From assembly GCA_016934435.1 (NCBI GenBank), contig JAFGSU010000501.1, positions 1 to 5,127 of the forward strand: a stretch of 5,127 nt of DNA, written 5' to 3'. The DNA is from Candidatus Zhuqueibacterota bacterium. GTDB taxonomy: Bacteria > Zhuqueibacterota > Zhuqueibacteria > Residuimicrobiales > Residuimicrobiaceae. The first letter of the stretch is position 1, and the number at the start of each line of letters is the position of its first letter. This document shows positions 1-4,952 of this stretch, in pieces. The translations under genes and the position numbers were made by a program. The notes under the pieces were generated by a model. The model searched no databases. It had not been told where the DNA came from and saw only the letters and a list, made by a program, of their open reading frames with translations.

Positions 1-816
1 AAAAAGGGCATCATCACCATCAGCGTGCGCATGGGCACGCCGCAATTAGCCGCGGATGTGACTAACGCTTATATCGAAGAGTTGGATGCGGTCAACCAGG
101 AAAAAGGCGTCTCACGGGCCAAGAACTCGCGTGTTTACATAGAATCGCAATTGCGCGAGACGGAGATGAAACTAACCGAGGCCACGCACCGGCTGGCGGA
201 TTATCAGCGCGGCCATCGCGCCATTTCGCTGGAGGAGCAAACCAAGGCGGCCATCGATCAGGTGGCGGAATTAAAGGGCAAGATCATCGCCAAACAGGTG
301 GAGATCGGCGTCATGCGTCAGGGTATGAAGGAGGAAAATCCGCTGTTGGTGCGCGCCAAACGCGAACTGACGGAGATGCAAAATCGCTATGACGCCCTGC
401 AATATGGCGATGCCGGCGTGGAATCGAAAGAGTTCTATCTGCCCTTTACGCAGGTGCCGGAAGTGGGCATCCAGCTGGCCGAGCTGCTGCGCGAAGCCAA
501 GGTGCAGGAAACCGTCTGGGAACTGTTGAACCAGCAGTACTATCAGACTAAAATCGAGGAAGCGCGGGATACGCCCACGGTGCAGGCGCTGGATAGCGCC
601 GTGCCGCCCATGCACAAGAGTTCGCCCAGACGCGCACTGTTGATGGTGGTTTTCGGGCTATTGAGTGTTTTTGCGACCATCGGTTACATTTTCGTGCAAG
701 AGTATCGGAAAAAGTTGCATGAACGCCCTGAAGAAAAGGCGCAATGGCAGAGCATGGGGGAGATGCTGAAATCGGACTGGCAGTGGATTCGGCAGAGGAT
801 TGGCCGCAAAAAGTGA
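1..816 (+). CDS. Wzz/GNVR-type polysaccharide chain-length regulator, C-terminal part (5' truncated)
   Basis: The frame is open from base 1 and ends at a TGA at 814-816, so 271 codons of a longer gene are visible; the N-terminal membrane helix and first part of the periplasmic domain lie outside the window. Most of the visible part is charged, heptad-like coiled coil (about codons 30-135), the long helical arm typical of polysaccharide co-polymerases. A GNVR-like segment follows, including the motif KVQETVWELLNQQYYQ and then DTPTVQALDSAVPP. The Pro-rich stretch ending SSPRR immediately precedes a transmembrane helix at about codons 212-233 (LLMVVFGLLSVFATIGYIFV). This proline-rich TM2 is the hallmark of the Wzz family. 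About 38 basic and polar residues follow, with no Walker motifs or Tyr cluster, so no tyrosine kinase is fused. Known role of the family: inner-membrane oligomers that control the length of O-antigen, capsule or exopolysaccharide chains. Family assignment is firm; the exact polymer is unknown. Confidence 0.88.
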   Translation, partial: KKGIITISVRMGTPQLAADVTNAYIEELDAVNQEKGVSRAKNSRVYIESQLRETEMKLTEATHRLADYQRGHRAISLEEQTKAAIDQVAELKGKIIAKQVEIGVMRQGMKEENPLLVRAKRELTEMQNRYDALQYGDAGVESKEFYLPFTQVPEVGIQLAELLREAKVQETVWELLNQQYYQTKIEEARDTPTVQALDSAVPPMHKSSPRRALLMVVFGLLSVFATIGYIFVQEYRKKLHERPEEKAQWQSMGEMLKSDWQWIRQRIGRKK

Positions 817-870
817 TCAAATGCATTTCCTGGTTTTTTGAGTAAGTTAAGAGAAACAAAAATCTAACGA

Positions 871-906
871 CGCAATAGACGCGGACGTGGTTTATTGCGC
901 CTTTTT
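871..906 (+). terminator. Rho-independent terminator after the wzz-like gene
   Basis: Arms CGCAATAGAC (871-880) and GTTTATTGCG (890-899) form a 10-bp stem with one G-T wobble and a 9-nt loop, followed by CC and a run of five T (902-906). It lies 55 bp past the stop codon of the chain-length gene and 80 bp before the next start, so it should end the upstream transcript and leave the acyltransferase needing its own promoter. Confidence 0.72.
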
Positions 907-928
907 ATGTAGAATGATCAATAACAAG

Positions 929-947
929 GCGCAGCCCCTGACTGCGC
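929..947. repeat. Short inverted repeat in the acyltransferase leader
   Basis: GCGCAG (929-934) and CTGCGC (942-947) are a perfect 6-bp inverted repeat around a 7-nt loop. It lies in the 79 bp between the upstream terminator and the acyltransferase start. No T run follows, so it is not a terminator of usual form; it could be a leader hairpin or a protein site. A short GC-rich repeat of this size can arise by chance. Confidence 0.3.
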
Positions 948-985
948 ATCACGATCTTTGCTATTCAATTTAATAGAGGTTTAAT

Positions 986-1738
986 ATGACTCAATTCATA
1001 GCGGACAATGCCAAAATAGGGGAGGGCAGTGTTGTCGGTCATTTCACCGTCATCGAGGAGGATGTGCAGATCGGCAAGGACTGCCGCATCGGCCATAATG
1101 TGGTGATCCATGCCGGCAGCATATTGGGCGATCATGTGCGCGTGGACGACTGCACCGTCATCGGCAAGCAGCCCATGCGTTCCAAGCGCAGCATTTTCAA
1201 GGATGAAAAGGGCCTGGCGCCGGCGCGCATTGCCGACGGCTGCATGTTCGGCGCCCAGGTGGTAGTCTATGCCGGCTGCAAGATCGGCGCGCACGTGCTG
1301 GTGGCGGACGGCGCAGCGGTGCGCGAGAACGTCGTCATCGGCGAGTATACCATCATCGGTCGCAACGCTACGGTGGAAAATTTCTGCAAAATCGGCAAAA
1401 AATGCAAATTAGAGACCAACTGTTACATCACTGCCTATTCCGAACTGGGCGATTATTGTTTCATCGCGCCGGGCGTGCATACAACCAACGACAACTATCT
1501 CGGACGAACCGAGGAGCGGTTCAAGCATTTCAAGGGCGTAACGATAAAGAACGGCGGACGTATCGGCGGCAATGCCATCATCCTGCCGGGTAAGACCATC
1601 GGCGAGGATGCGGTGGTGGCTGCCGGCGCCGTTGTCACCAAAGATGTGCCGCCGGGGGTGATTGTAGTTGGATCACCGGCAAAATATTTCCGCGATGTGC
1701 CGGAGGAGCAGCTGCTGAAGAATCAGGGGTGGGAGTGA
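986..1738 (+). CDS. Left-handed beta-helix acyltransferase, probably sugar-nucleotide N-acetyltransferase
   Basis: This 250-residue protein consists almost entirely of imperfect hexapeptide repeats ([LIV]-G-x4), seen as IGEGSV, IGKDCR, IGHNVV, ILGDHV, KIGAHV, VIGEYT, KIGKKC, RIGGNA and TIGEDA. These fold as a trimeric left-handed beta-helix that uses acetyl-CoA or another acyl-CoA. A loop at about residues 61-85 (KQPMRSKRS...) interrupts the helix. The segment APGVHTTNDNYLGRTEERFK (161-180) is typical of acetyltransferases acting on amino sugars of surface polysaccharides, and the C-terminus AAGAVVTKDVPPGVIVVGSPAK (about 212-233) is the classic closing coil. At 250 residues it is longer than the WbpD/WlbB N-acetyltransferases (about 190), so the acceptor is not fixed. 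The ATG at 986 is preceded by AGAGGT (975-980) at 5 nt. A terminator upstream implies an independent promoter, but none stands out. The substrate inference, a 3-amino sugar nucleotide, comes from family and context only. Confidence 0.88.
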   Translation: MTQFIADNAKIGEGSVVGHFTVIEEDVQIGKDCRIGHNVVIHAGSILGDHVRVDDCTVIGKQPMRSKRSIFKDEKGLAPARIADGCMFGAQVVVYAGCKIGAHVLVADGAAVRENVVIGEYTIIGRNATVENFCKIGKKCKLETNCYITAYSELGDYCFIAPGVHTTNDNYLGRTEERFKHFKGVTIKNGGRIGGNAIILPGKTIGEDAVVAAGAVVTKDVPPGVIVVGSPAKYFRDVPEEQLLKNQGWE

Positions 1739-1889
1739 ACAGAGCGGTGAGTCAAGAGATAAATTTCGTATGGCGAATGGCGAAAAAATGTGCATGCCGG
1801 GCCACTTATATATGAATGGGGGGTGAAAGGTAATATTAGTTGACGGCATAGTGATCAGCGTCAGCATGATTCAGATAAAGCTGTTCAAT

Positions 1890-1919
1890 CCCCCCTGAAC
1901 CCCTTAAAAAAAGGGGGGG
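1890..1919. repeat. G/C-run palindromic dispersed repeat
   Basis: A run of six C (1890-1895), TGAA, CCCCTT, an A tract and seven G make an imperfect palindrome: CCCCTT (1900-1905) can pair with AAGGGG (1911-1916), or the outer C run with the G run. From general knowledge, motifs of this form, whose translation reads like PLKKGG or PPFFKG, recur as intergenic repeats in many environmental bacterial genomes. Only one copy is visible here, so its repeated nature is inferred. The stem is not followed by a T run, so I do not call it a terminator. Confidence 0.5.
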
Positions 1920-1945
1920 AACGGCTCGGCTTACTGTAATTATCA

Positions 1946-1963
1946 CCATATTTTTTAATATGG
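1946..1963. repeat. Perfect 7-bp inverted repeat
   Basis: CCATATT (1946-1952) and AATATGG (1957-1963) are perfect inverted arms around TTTT. The right arm overlaps the ATG of the 62-codon ORF. It could be a hairpin, a protein site or part of the nearby repeat; nothing in the sequence decides between these. Confidence 0.3.
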
Positions 1964-2148
1964 CCGGAGTGGGTGCGCTGATGGAAGGGCGGCTCAACAG
2001 CGGCGGAGGCTCGTTTATATTTTCGGCTCGCAAGCGCCTGCTGGAAGTGGTGGACAGGATCGTCGGCATTTCCGCCGTCTCGCTCACAGCCATCCCGCGC
2101 TACTGGAAGCAATTCCGCGAAGCAGAAAACGATTGCTTTTACACATGA
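1960..2148 (+). pseudogene. 62-codon ORF of unknown function, possible gene remnant
   Basis: This short ORF is the only plausible coding stretch between the acyltransferase and the first antitoxin. It has no Shine-Dalgarno sequence before its ATG and shares its start with an inverted repeat. Its codon choice is GC-rich at third positions, like the host genes. Residues about 22-46 (SARKRLLEVVDRIVGISAVS, then LTAIP) form one amphipathic-to-hydrophobic segment. That segment loosely recalls the extreme N-terminus of some family-9 glycosyltransferases (basic residues, LL, VDR, GI), where a Rossmann domain would follow. Here the frame closes within about 20 more residues, and its last bases run into the operator of the vapBC pair. 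A remnant of a polysaccharide gene cut by arrival of the toxin-antitoxin DNA is one reading. A non-coding stretch or an unrelated small protein is equally possible. No function is assigned. Confidence 0.3.
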
Positions 2149-2171
2149 TAATGTGTAAATTAATGTGTAAA
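2138..2171 (+). promoter_or_regulatory. Probable autoregulatory operator of the vapBC pair
   Basis: TTTACACAT (2138-2146) and ATGTGTAAA (2151-2159) form a perfect 9-bp inverted repeat around GATA. A third identical half-site, ATGTGTAAA, lies at 2163-2171, exactly 12 bp after the second. A -10-like hexamer GATAAT (2147-2152) sits at the centre of the palindrome, and TTGCTT (2133-2138) with TAAATT (2156-2161) at 17 bp is another weak promoter option. The array ends 16 bp before the preferred antitoxin start. Ribbon-helix-helix antitoxins of this type are known to repress their own operon by binding such palindromes, so this is the expected operator. The sites are seen directly; the role is inferred. 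Confidence 0.68.
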
Positions 2172-2187
2172 TATGAGGATTTCGAAT

Positions 2188-2388
2188 ATGGCAACAAATC
2201 TGGCAATCGATGAAAAATTATTGGAAGAAGCCAAAGCTATCGGTAAGCACAGGACGAAAAAGGCCGCCGTCACCGAAGCATTGCAGGAATACATACAGCG
2301 ACGCCGGCAGATGGAGATTATCCAGCTCTTTGGCCGCATCGACTACGATCCGGCCTACGATTACAAGAAAGAGCGGAATCGCGCGTGA
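2188..2388 (+). CDS. vapB: VapB-family antitoxin of a type II toxin-antitoxin pair
   Basis: This 66-residue protein matches the VapB antitoxin family (ribbon-helix-helix type). The N-terminal strand ATNLAIDEKLLEEA (2-15) is followed by KHRTKKAAVTEALQEYIQRRR (20-40), the helix-turn-helix portion with the usual T-K-K-x-A-V-x-E-A-L pattern. The tail EIIQLFGRIDYDPAYDY (43-59) resembles the toxin-wrapping region of this family, which often reads L.G.IDWD. Family role: it binds and blocks the VapC ribonuclease and, as a dimer, represses its own promoter. I prefer the ATG at 2188 because GAGGA (2175-2179) lies 8 nt upstream; an in-frame ATG at 2173 would add five residues but abuts the operator and lacks a good ribosome site. 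Its TGA overlaps the toxin start by four bases, indicating translational coupling. Confidence 0.87.
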   Translation: MATNLAIDEKLLEEAKAIGKHRTKKAAVTEALQEYIQRRRQMEIIQLFGRIDYDPAYDYKKERNRA

Positions 2389-2786
2389 AGGTCATTGTTG
2401 ATACCTGCATTTGGTCATTGGCCTTGCGGCGAAAAAGAGTGGAACCGAATGATTACCTCCTCGAGCTGGAGAAACTGGTAAAAAGCTATCGCGTGCAGAT
2501 GATCGGTCCGATTCGGCAGGAAATTTTGTCGGGTATCAGGAATCCCAGGGTATTTGTCACACTTAAAAAACATCTGGCCATGTTTGTGGATTTACCGATT
2601 GTCACGATTGATTATGAGACCGCCGCCGAATTCGGCAATATCGTACGTCAAAGAGGAATCCAGGGCTCTGCGATAGATTTTCTGATCTGTGCGGTTTCGG
2701 TGCGTCACAAGATGCCGATTTTTACCATAGATACCGATTTTTCAAATTTTCAACCATACATACCAATCACCCTGCATGAGATTTAA
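2385..2786 (+). CDS. vapC: VapC-type PIN-domain ribonuclease toxin (first module)
   Basis: This 133-residue protein is the size of a single PIN domain. It starts with GTG at 2385, overlapping the antitoxin stop as GTGA. The acidic metal-binding residues can be placed: D6 in VDTCIWS, E46 in IRQEILSG, D98 in GSAIDFLICA, and D116 with D118 in FTIDTDF. All are present, so the active site looks intact. PIN toxins of this type are Mg2+/Mn2+-dependent ribonucleases; characterised VapC proteins cut tRNA or rRNA and stop translation until VapB neutralises them. The RNA target here cannot be read from sequence. Pairing with a VapB-type antitoxin immediately upstream supports the call. Only a weak purine-rich stretch (2365-2373) precedes the start, so translation probably depends on coupling to the antitoxin. 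Confidence 0.9.
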   Translation: MKVIVDTCIWSLALRRKRVEPNDYLLELEKLVKSYRVQMIGPIRQEILSGIRNPRVFVTLKKHLAMFVDLPIVTIDYETAAEFGNIVRQRGIQGSAIDFLICAVSVRHKMPIFTIDTDFSNFQPYIPITLHEI

Positions 2787-2823
2787 AAGCAGATATAATG
2801 GAGTCTATACTTTTCAAGAATAA

Positions 2824-2938
2824 ATCCTTACTATCGTTGCCTATGAATTGCTGCATGGCTGTATTGCGCAAACTAACCGGCCGGGTAAAATCTAGAGCGC
2901 GACGCAATCGTTTCTTTTGCATTTTATTCAAAAAATAT
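2824..2938 (+). pseudogene. Possible fragment of a third PIN-domain toxin
   Basis: Between the two toxin-antitoxin pairs, the frame beginning at 2824 reads ILTIVAYELLHGCIAQ, then TNRPGKI, a TAG stop at 2875-2877, and SATQSFLLHF. The pattern T-I-V-x-Y-E-L-L-x-G followed by a basic, Pro-containing linker and a hydrophobic helix resembles the segment around the second acidic residue of VapC-type PIN domains. A TAA stop precedes it at 2821-2823, no start codon is convincing, and neither the N-terminal DT motif nor the C-terminal acidic residues are present. I read it as a short relic of another toxin gene, but the match is brief and made by eye, so chance resemblance cannot be excluded. Confidence 0.35.
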
Positions 2939-2945
2939 GTATATT
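2917..2945 (+). promoter_or_regulatory. Candidate sigma70-type promoter of the Phd/PIN pair
   Basis: TTGCAT (2917-2922) and TATATT (2940-2945) are separated by 17 bp, with an A/T-rich spacer. The -10 matches consensus at five of six positions, the -35 only at the TTG core. The -10 ends exactly where the tandem palindrome begins, the arrangement expected for a repressible toxin-antitoxin promoter. Confidence 0.5.
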
Positions 2946-2970
2946 ATGACTATGTCATGACTATAGTCAT
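2946..2970 (+). promoter_or_regulatory. Tandem overlapping palindromes, probable operator of the Phd/PIN pair
   Basis: ATGAC-TAT-GTCAT (2946-2958) overlaps by two bases a perfect 14-bp palindrome, ATGACTATAGTCAT (2957-2970). The unit ATGACTAT recurs at 2946 and 2957, an 11-bp step of about one helical turn, so two repressor dimers could sit on nearly the same face of the DNA. It lies between the candidate -10 and the ribosome site AAGGTGG (2971-2977). Phd/YefM antitoxins are known to bind paired palindromes of this kind to repress their operon; the protein assignment is inferred. Confidence 0.7.
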
Positions 2971-2981
2971 AAGGTGGTTTT

Positions 2982-3206
2982 ATGAAAGTTTCCAAAGGTG
3001 TATTAAAGGCGAAAATGCTGGAGTATTTTCGCCGTGTGGAACAAAGCGGCGAAGAACTGATCGTCACCAGTAATAATGTGCCGACTTTAAAAGTCATCCC
3101 AATCAAAAAGAAAAGAAGAGTGGAAGATGTTTTTGAAGACTTGCGCGGCAAAATTGCCATCGATGATTCGGTGATGGATCTCGAGATTCGGGAATGGGGT
3201 TTGTAG
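2982..3206 (+). CDS. Phd/YefM-family antitoxin
   Basis: This 74-residue protein has the layout of Phd/YefM antitoxins. The N-terminal part MKVSKGVLKAKMLEYFRRVE (1-20) is the first strand and helix, and SGEELIVTSNNVPTLKVIPI (22-41) covers the typical E-x-[IL]-[IV]-[IV]-T-x-x-x-x-P-x-[AL]-x-[IL]-x-P pattern. These form the DNA-binding dimer. The acidic tail after KKKRR (VEDVFEDLRGKI, then DDSVMDLEIREWGL) would be disordered until it wraps the toxin. The start is well supported by AAGGTGG (2971-2977) 4 nt before the ATG. A tandem palindrome directly upstream fits self-repression. It belongs to a different antitoxin fold from the VapB of the neighbouring module, so the two modules were not made by simple duplication. 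Its DNA appears more AT-rich than the flanking sugar genes, consistent with acquisition by transfer. Confidence 0.87.
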   Translation: MKVSKGVLKAKMLEYFRRVEQSGEELIVTSNNVPTLKVIPIKKKRRVEDVFEDLRGKIAIDDSVMDLEIREWGL

Positions 3207-3208
3207 CT

Positions 3209-3595
3209 ATGGTAGTATTGGATACCTGCGCATTGTTGTGGTGGACCCTCGATCCGGATCGCCTTTCCGGCGAGGCACAAAAGGCGTGCGAACAAATCTA
3301 TGATAAAGGCGCTTATATATCATCGATCAGTATCTGGGAAATCGGCATCAAAATTGAAAAAAAATCCCTCAATATTGGCGAAGATATTCAATCCTATATG
3401 CGGCGACTGTTACTGTTAGGGTCACTTGAAATTGTGCCGGTCGATGAAACCATATGGCTGAAGAATCTCGCTCTGGAATGGGAGCATAACGATCCGGTAG
3501 ACCGGACCATTGTGGCCACGGCGATGTCTTTGGATGTGCCCATCATCACCAAAGATGATAGTATCAGGAATTTTTACCAAAAGATCATCTGGTAA
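3209..3595 (+). CDS. VapC-type PIN-domain toxin (second module)
   Basis: This 128-residue PIN-domain protein pairs with the Phd-type antitoxin that ends 2 bp upstream. Conserved acidic residues are D5 in VVLDTCALLWW, E44 in SISIWEIGIK, D95 and D98 in HNDPVDRTIVATA, and D116/D117 in IITKDDSI. The H-x-D-P-x-D-R signature is typical of the PIN subfamily usually found beside Phd-like antitoxins and differs from the first module's toxin, which has SAIDFLI at that place. The catalytic set looks complete, so an active metal-dependent ribonuclease is likely; its RNA target is unknown. I chose the ATG at 3209 because the PIN domain begins at once and GGGG (3196-3199) lies 9 nt upstream. An ATG at 3194 in the same frame would add five residues and overlap the antitoxin end. 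Confidence 0.9.
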   Translation: MVVLDTCALLWWTLDPDRLSGEAQKACEQIYDKGAYISSISIWEIGIKIEKKSLNIGEDIQSYMRRLLLLGSLEIVPVDETIWLKNLALEWEHNDPVDRTIVATAMSLDVPIITKDDSIRNFYQKIIW

Positions 3596-3637
3596 AAACG
3601 GTCTCTGGGAAAACATACAGTTAGGATAAAAGATCGA

Positions 3638-4714
3638 GTGAAAAAAATCCTCACCATCGTCGGTGCCCGTCCGCAATTCATCAAAGCAGCGGCGGTTTCG
3701 CGCGTTCTGCGCCGGCAGCATCAGGAATATCTGCTGCATACCGGGCAGCATTACGACGAGAACATGTCCAAATTATTTTTTGATGAAATGAATATTCCGA
3801 TCCCGGATTTGAATCTGGAGATCGGTTCGGGCCCGCACGGCGAACAGACCGGTAAAATGCTGGTAGGCATCGAGCGTGTGCTACAGGGCGAAAAGCCGGA
3901 TATGGTCATGGTGTACGGCGACACCAACTCTACCCTGGCCGGCGCCCTGGCGGCCGCTAAATTGCATATACAAGTGGCGCATGTGGAGGCGGGCCTGCGC
4001 AGCTTTAACCGCGCCATGCCGGAGGAGATCAATCGCATCGTCGCAGACCAGATCGCCGAATTACTGTTTTGCCCGACCGAAACAGCTGTGGGCAACCTGC
4101 GGCGCGAAGGCATCAGCCGCGGCGTGCACAACAGCGGCGACGTCATGTACGACGCCGCGCTCTATTTTGCCGGCGTTGCGGCACAAAAGAGCGCTATCAT
4201 GCAGCAACTGGCGTTGAAAGATAAGGAATATATTTTAGTAACCTGTCACCGCGCCCAGAACACCGACGACGTTGCCAATCTAACCGCCATCGTCGAAGCG
4301 CTGGTCGCCTGCGATGAGCCGGTGGTGTTCCCGGTTCATCCACGTACGCGCGGTTTTATAAACTCTTCGGGGCTGACGGATAAGTTGGCCGGTGCAAAAA
4401 GGGTTCGGCTCATCGATCCGGTGGGATATCTGGACATGATTCAACTGGAAAAACATGCCGCAAAGATCGTCACCGATTCCGGCGGCGTGCAAAAAGAGGC
4501 CTATTTTTATACAGTGCCCTGCATCACCCTGCGCGACGAGACCGAATGGATCGAGACCGTCGACGACGGCTGGAACGTGCTGGTGGGCGCGGATAAAGAG
4601 CGTATTGTCGATGCGATTGTGAATTTCGCTCCCGCAGGGTCGCAAAACAATCATTACGGCGATGGACACGCCGGCGAGAAAATCGTCGATATCCTAACGC
4701 GGGTATGGGCTTGA
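3638..4714 (+). CDS. Non-hydrolysing UDP-sugar 2-epimerase, WecB/WbpI family
   Basis: This 358-residue protein has the usual length and motifs of non-hydrolysing UDP-N-acetylglucosamine 2-epimerases, cytoplasmic GT-B-fold enzymes that interconvert gluco and manno sugars through a 2-acetamidoglycal intermediate. Visible motifs: GARPQFIK (9-16), TGQHYDENM (35-43), YGDTNSTLAGA (93-103) with D95, HVEAGLRSF (115-123) with E117, MPEEINR (127-133), TCHRAQN (202-208) with H204, VHPRTRG (233-239), and TDSGGVQKEA (279-288). The sequences GDVMYDAALYF and RDETEW resemble WbpI, the UDP-2,3-diacetamido-glucuronate 2-epimerase, rather than WecB/MnaA, which usually have GNTxxDA and RxxTERPE. UDP-GlcNAc remains the alternative substrate. 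The HRxEN motif has Gln (207) in place of Glu. Translation starts at GTG 3638, preceded by AGGA (3623-3626) at 11 nt; the family N-terminus KKILTIVGARPQ fixes this start. The toxin gene ends 42 bp upstream and no promoter is clear. Confidence 0.92.
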   Translation: MKKILTIVGARPQFIKAAAVSRVLRRQHQEYLLHTGQHYDENMSKLFFDEMNIPIPDLNLEIGSGPHGEQTGKMLVGIERVLQGEKPDMVMVYGDTNSTLAGALAAAKLHIQVAHVEAGLRSFNRAMPEEINRIVADQIAELLFCPTETAVGNLRREGISRGVHNSGDVMYDAALYFAGVAAQKSAIMQQLALKDKEYILVTCHRAQNTDDVANLTAIVEALVACDEPVVFPVHPRTRGFINSSGLTDKLAGAKRVRLIDPVGYLDMIQLEKHAAKIVTDSGGVQKEAYFYTVPCITLRDETEWIETVDDGWNVLVGADKERIVDAIVNFAPAGSQNNHYGDGHAGEKIVDILTRVWA

Positions 4715-4721
4715 AATAGCT

Positions 4722-4937
4722 ATGATCGTCATCGCGGAGAAAAATTCTTTAAAAGAATGGCAAGGTGCGATCTCTGACCGCCTCCTGTTGGCAGGAATCT
4801 ACGAACATGCTCGATTTTTTGGGTGTAATCATATTCTTTTTTTATCCCATGGTCTCGCAACAGCGGATATTCATTAAGCATTCATTGAGAGAATCCTTAA
4901 CGACCGGAACAGGCGGTGCATCCGTCGTATAGGATGA
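4722..4937 (+). pseudogene. Small ORF with an in-frame stop, possible decayed gene
   Basis: Seven bases after the epimerase stop, an ATG at 4722 opens a 51-codon frame (ending TAA 4875-4877) that reads like protein: EKNSLKEWQGAISDRLLLAG, then IYEHARFFGCNHILFLSHG. After the TAA the same frame continues sensibly (AFIERILNDRNRRCIRRIG) to a TGA at 4935-4937. This could be a small gene, a remnant of a gene that followed the epimerase, or chance. There is no clear Shine-Dalgarno site, although its position directly after the epimerase could allow re-initiation. I do not recognise the product. The stretch is otherwise without a gene; it contains a 15-bp near-palindrome, ATTCTTTAAAAGAAT (4744-4758). 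Confidence 0.28.
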
Positions 4938-4952
4938 GTGAAGGAACATTTT

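Noticed and set aside
271..859. Minus-strand ORFs across the Wzz-like gene
   Set aside because: Antisense shadows of a clearly coding, high-GC gene.
1840..1845. TTGACG as a -35 box
   Set aside because: No -10-like hexamer at 15-19 bp downstream.
1836..2112. Two overlapping minus-strand ORFs of 75 and 85 codons
   Set aside because: Their sequences come partly from the G/C-run repeat (the PPFFKG-like ends) and otherwise mirror the + strand; no ribosome site or recognisable domain.
2138..2171. Short direct repeats as the start of a CRISPR array
   Set aside because: Only two direct copies with a 3-bp gap and a palindromic partner at an antitoxin promoter; this is operator structure.
2794..2799. 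Perfect TATAAT hexamer after the first toxin
   Set aside because: No acceptable -35 lies 16-18 bp upstream, and a better placed promoter precedes the second module.
2798..3073. 91-codon ORF on the + strand across the spacer into the Phd-type antitoxin gene
   Set aside because: It overlaps the operator, the ribosome site and the antitoxin in another frame, has no ribosome site, and its composition (Cys- and Arg-rich, irregular) is that of a shadow frame.
3751..4669. Several ORFs on both strands inside the epimerase gene
   Set aside because: They lie within a gene with complete family motifs; their compositions are those of shadow frames.
4783..4796. TCCTG-TTGG-CAGGA hairpin after the epimerase as a terminator
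   Set aside because: Only 5 bp with no T run following; too weak for an intrinsic terminator.
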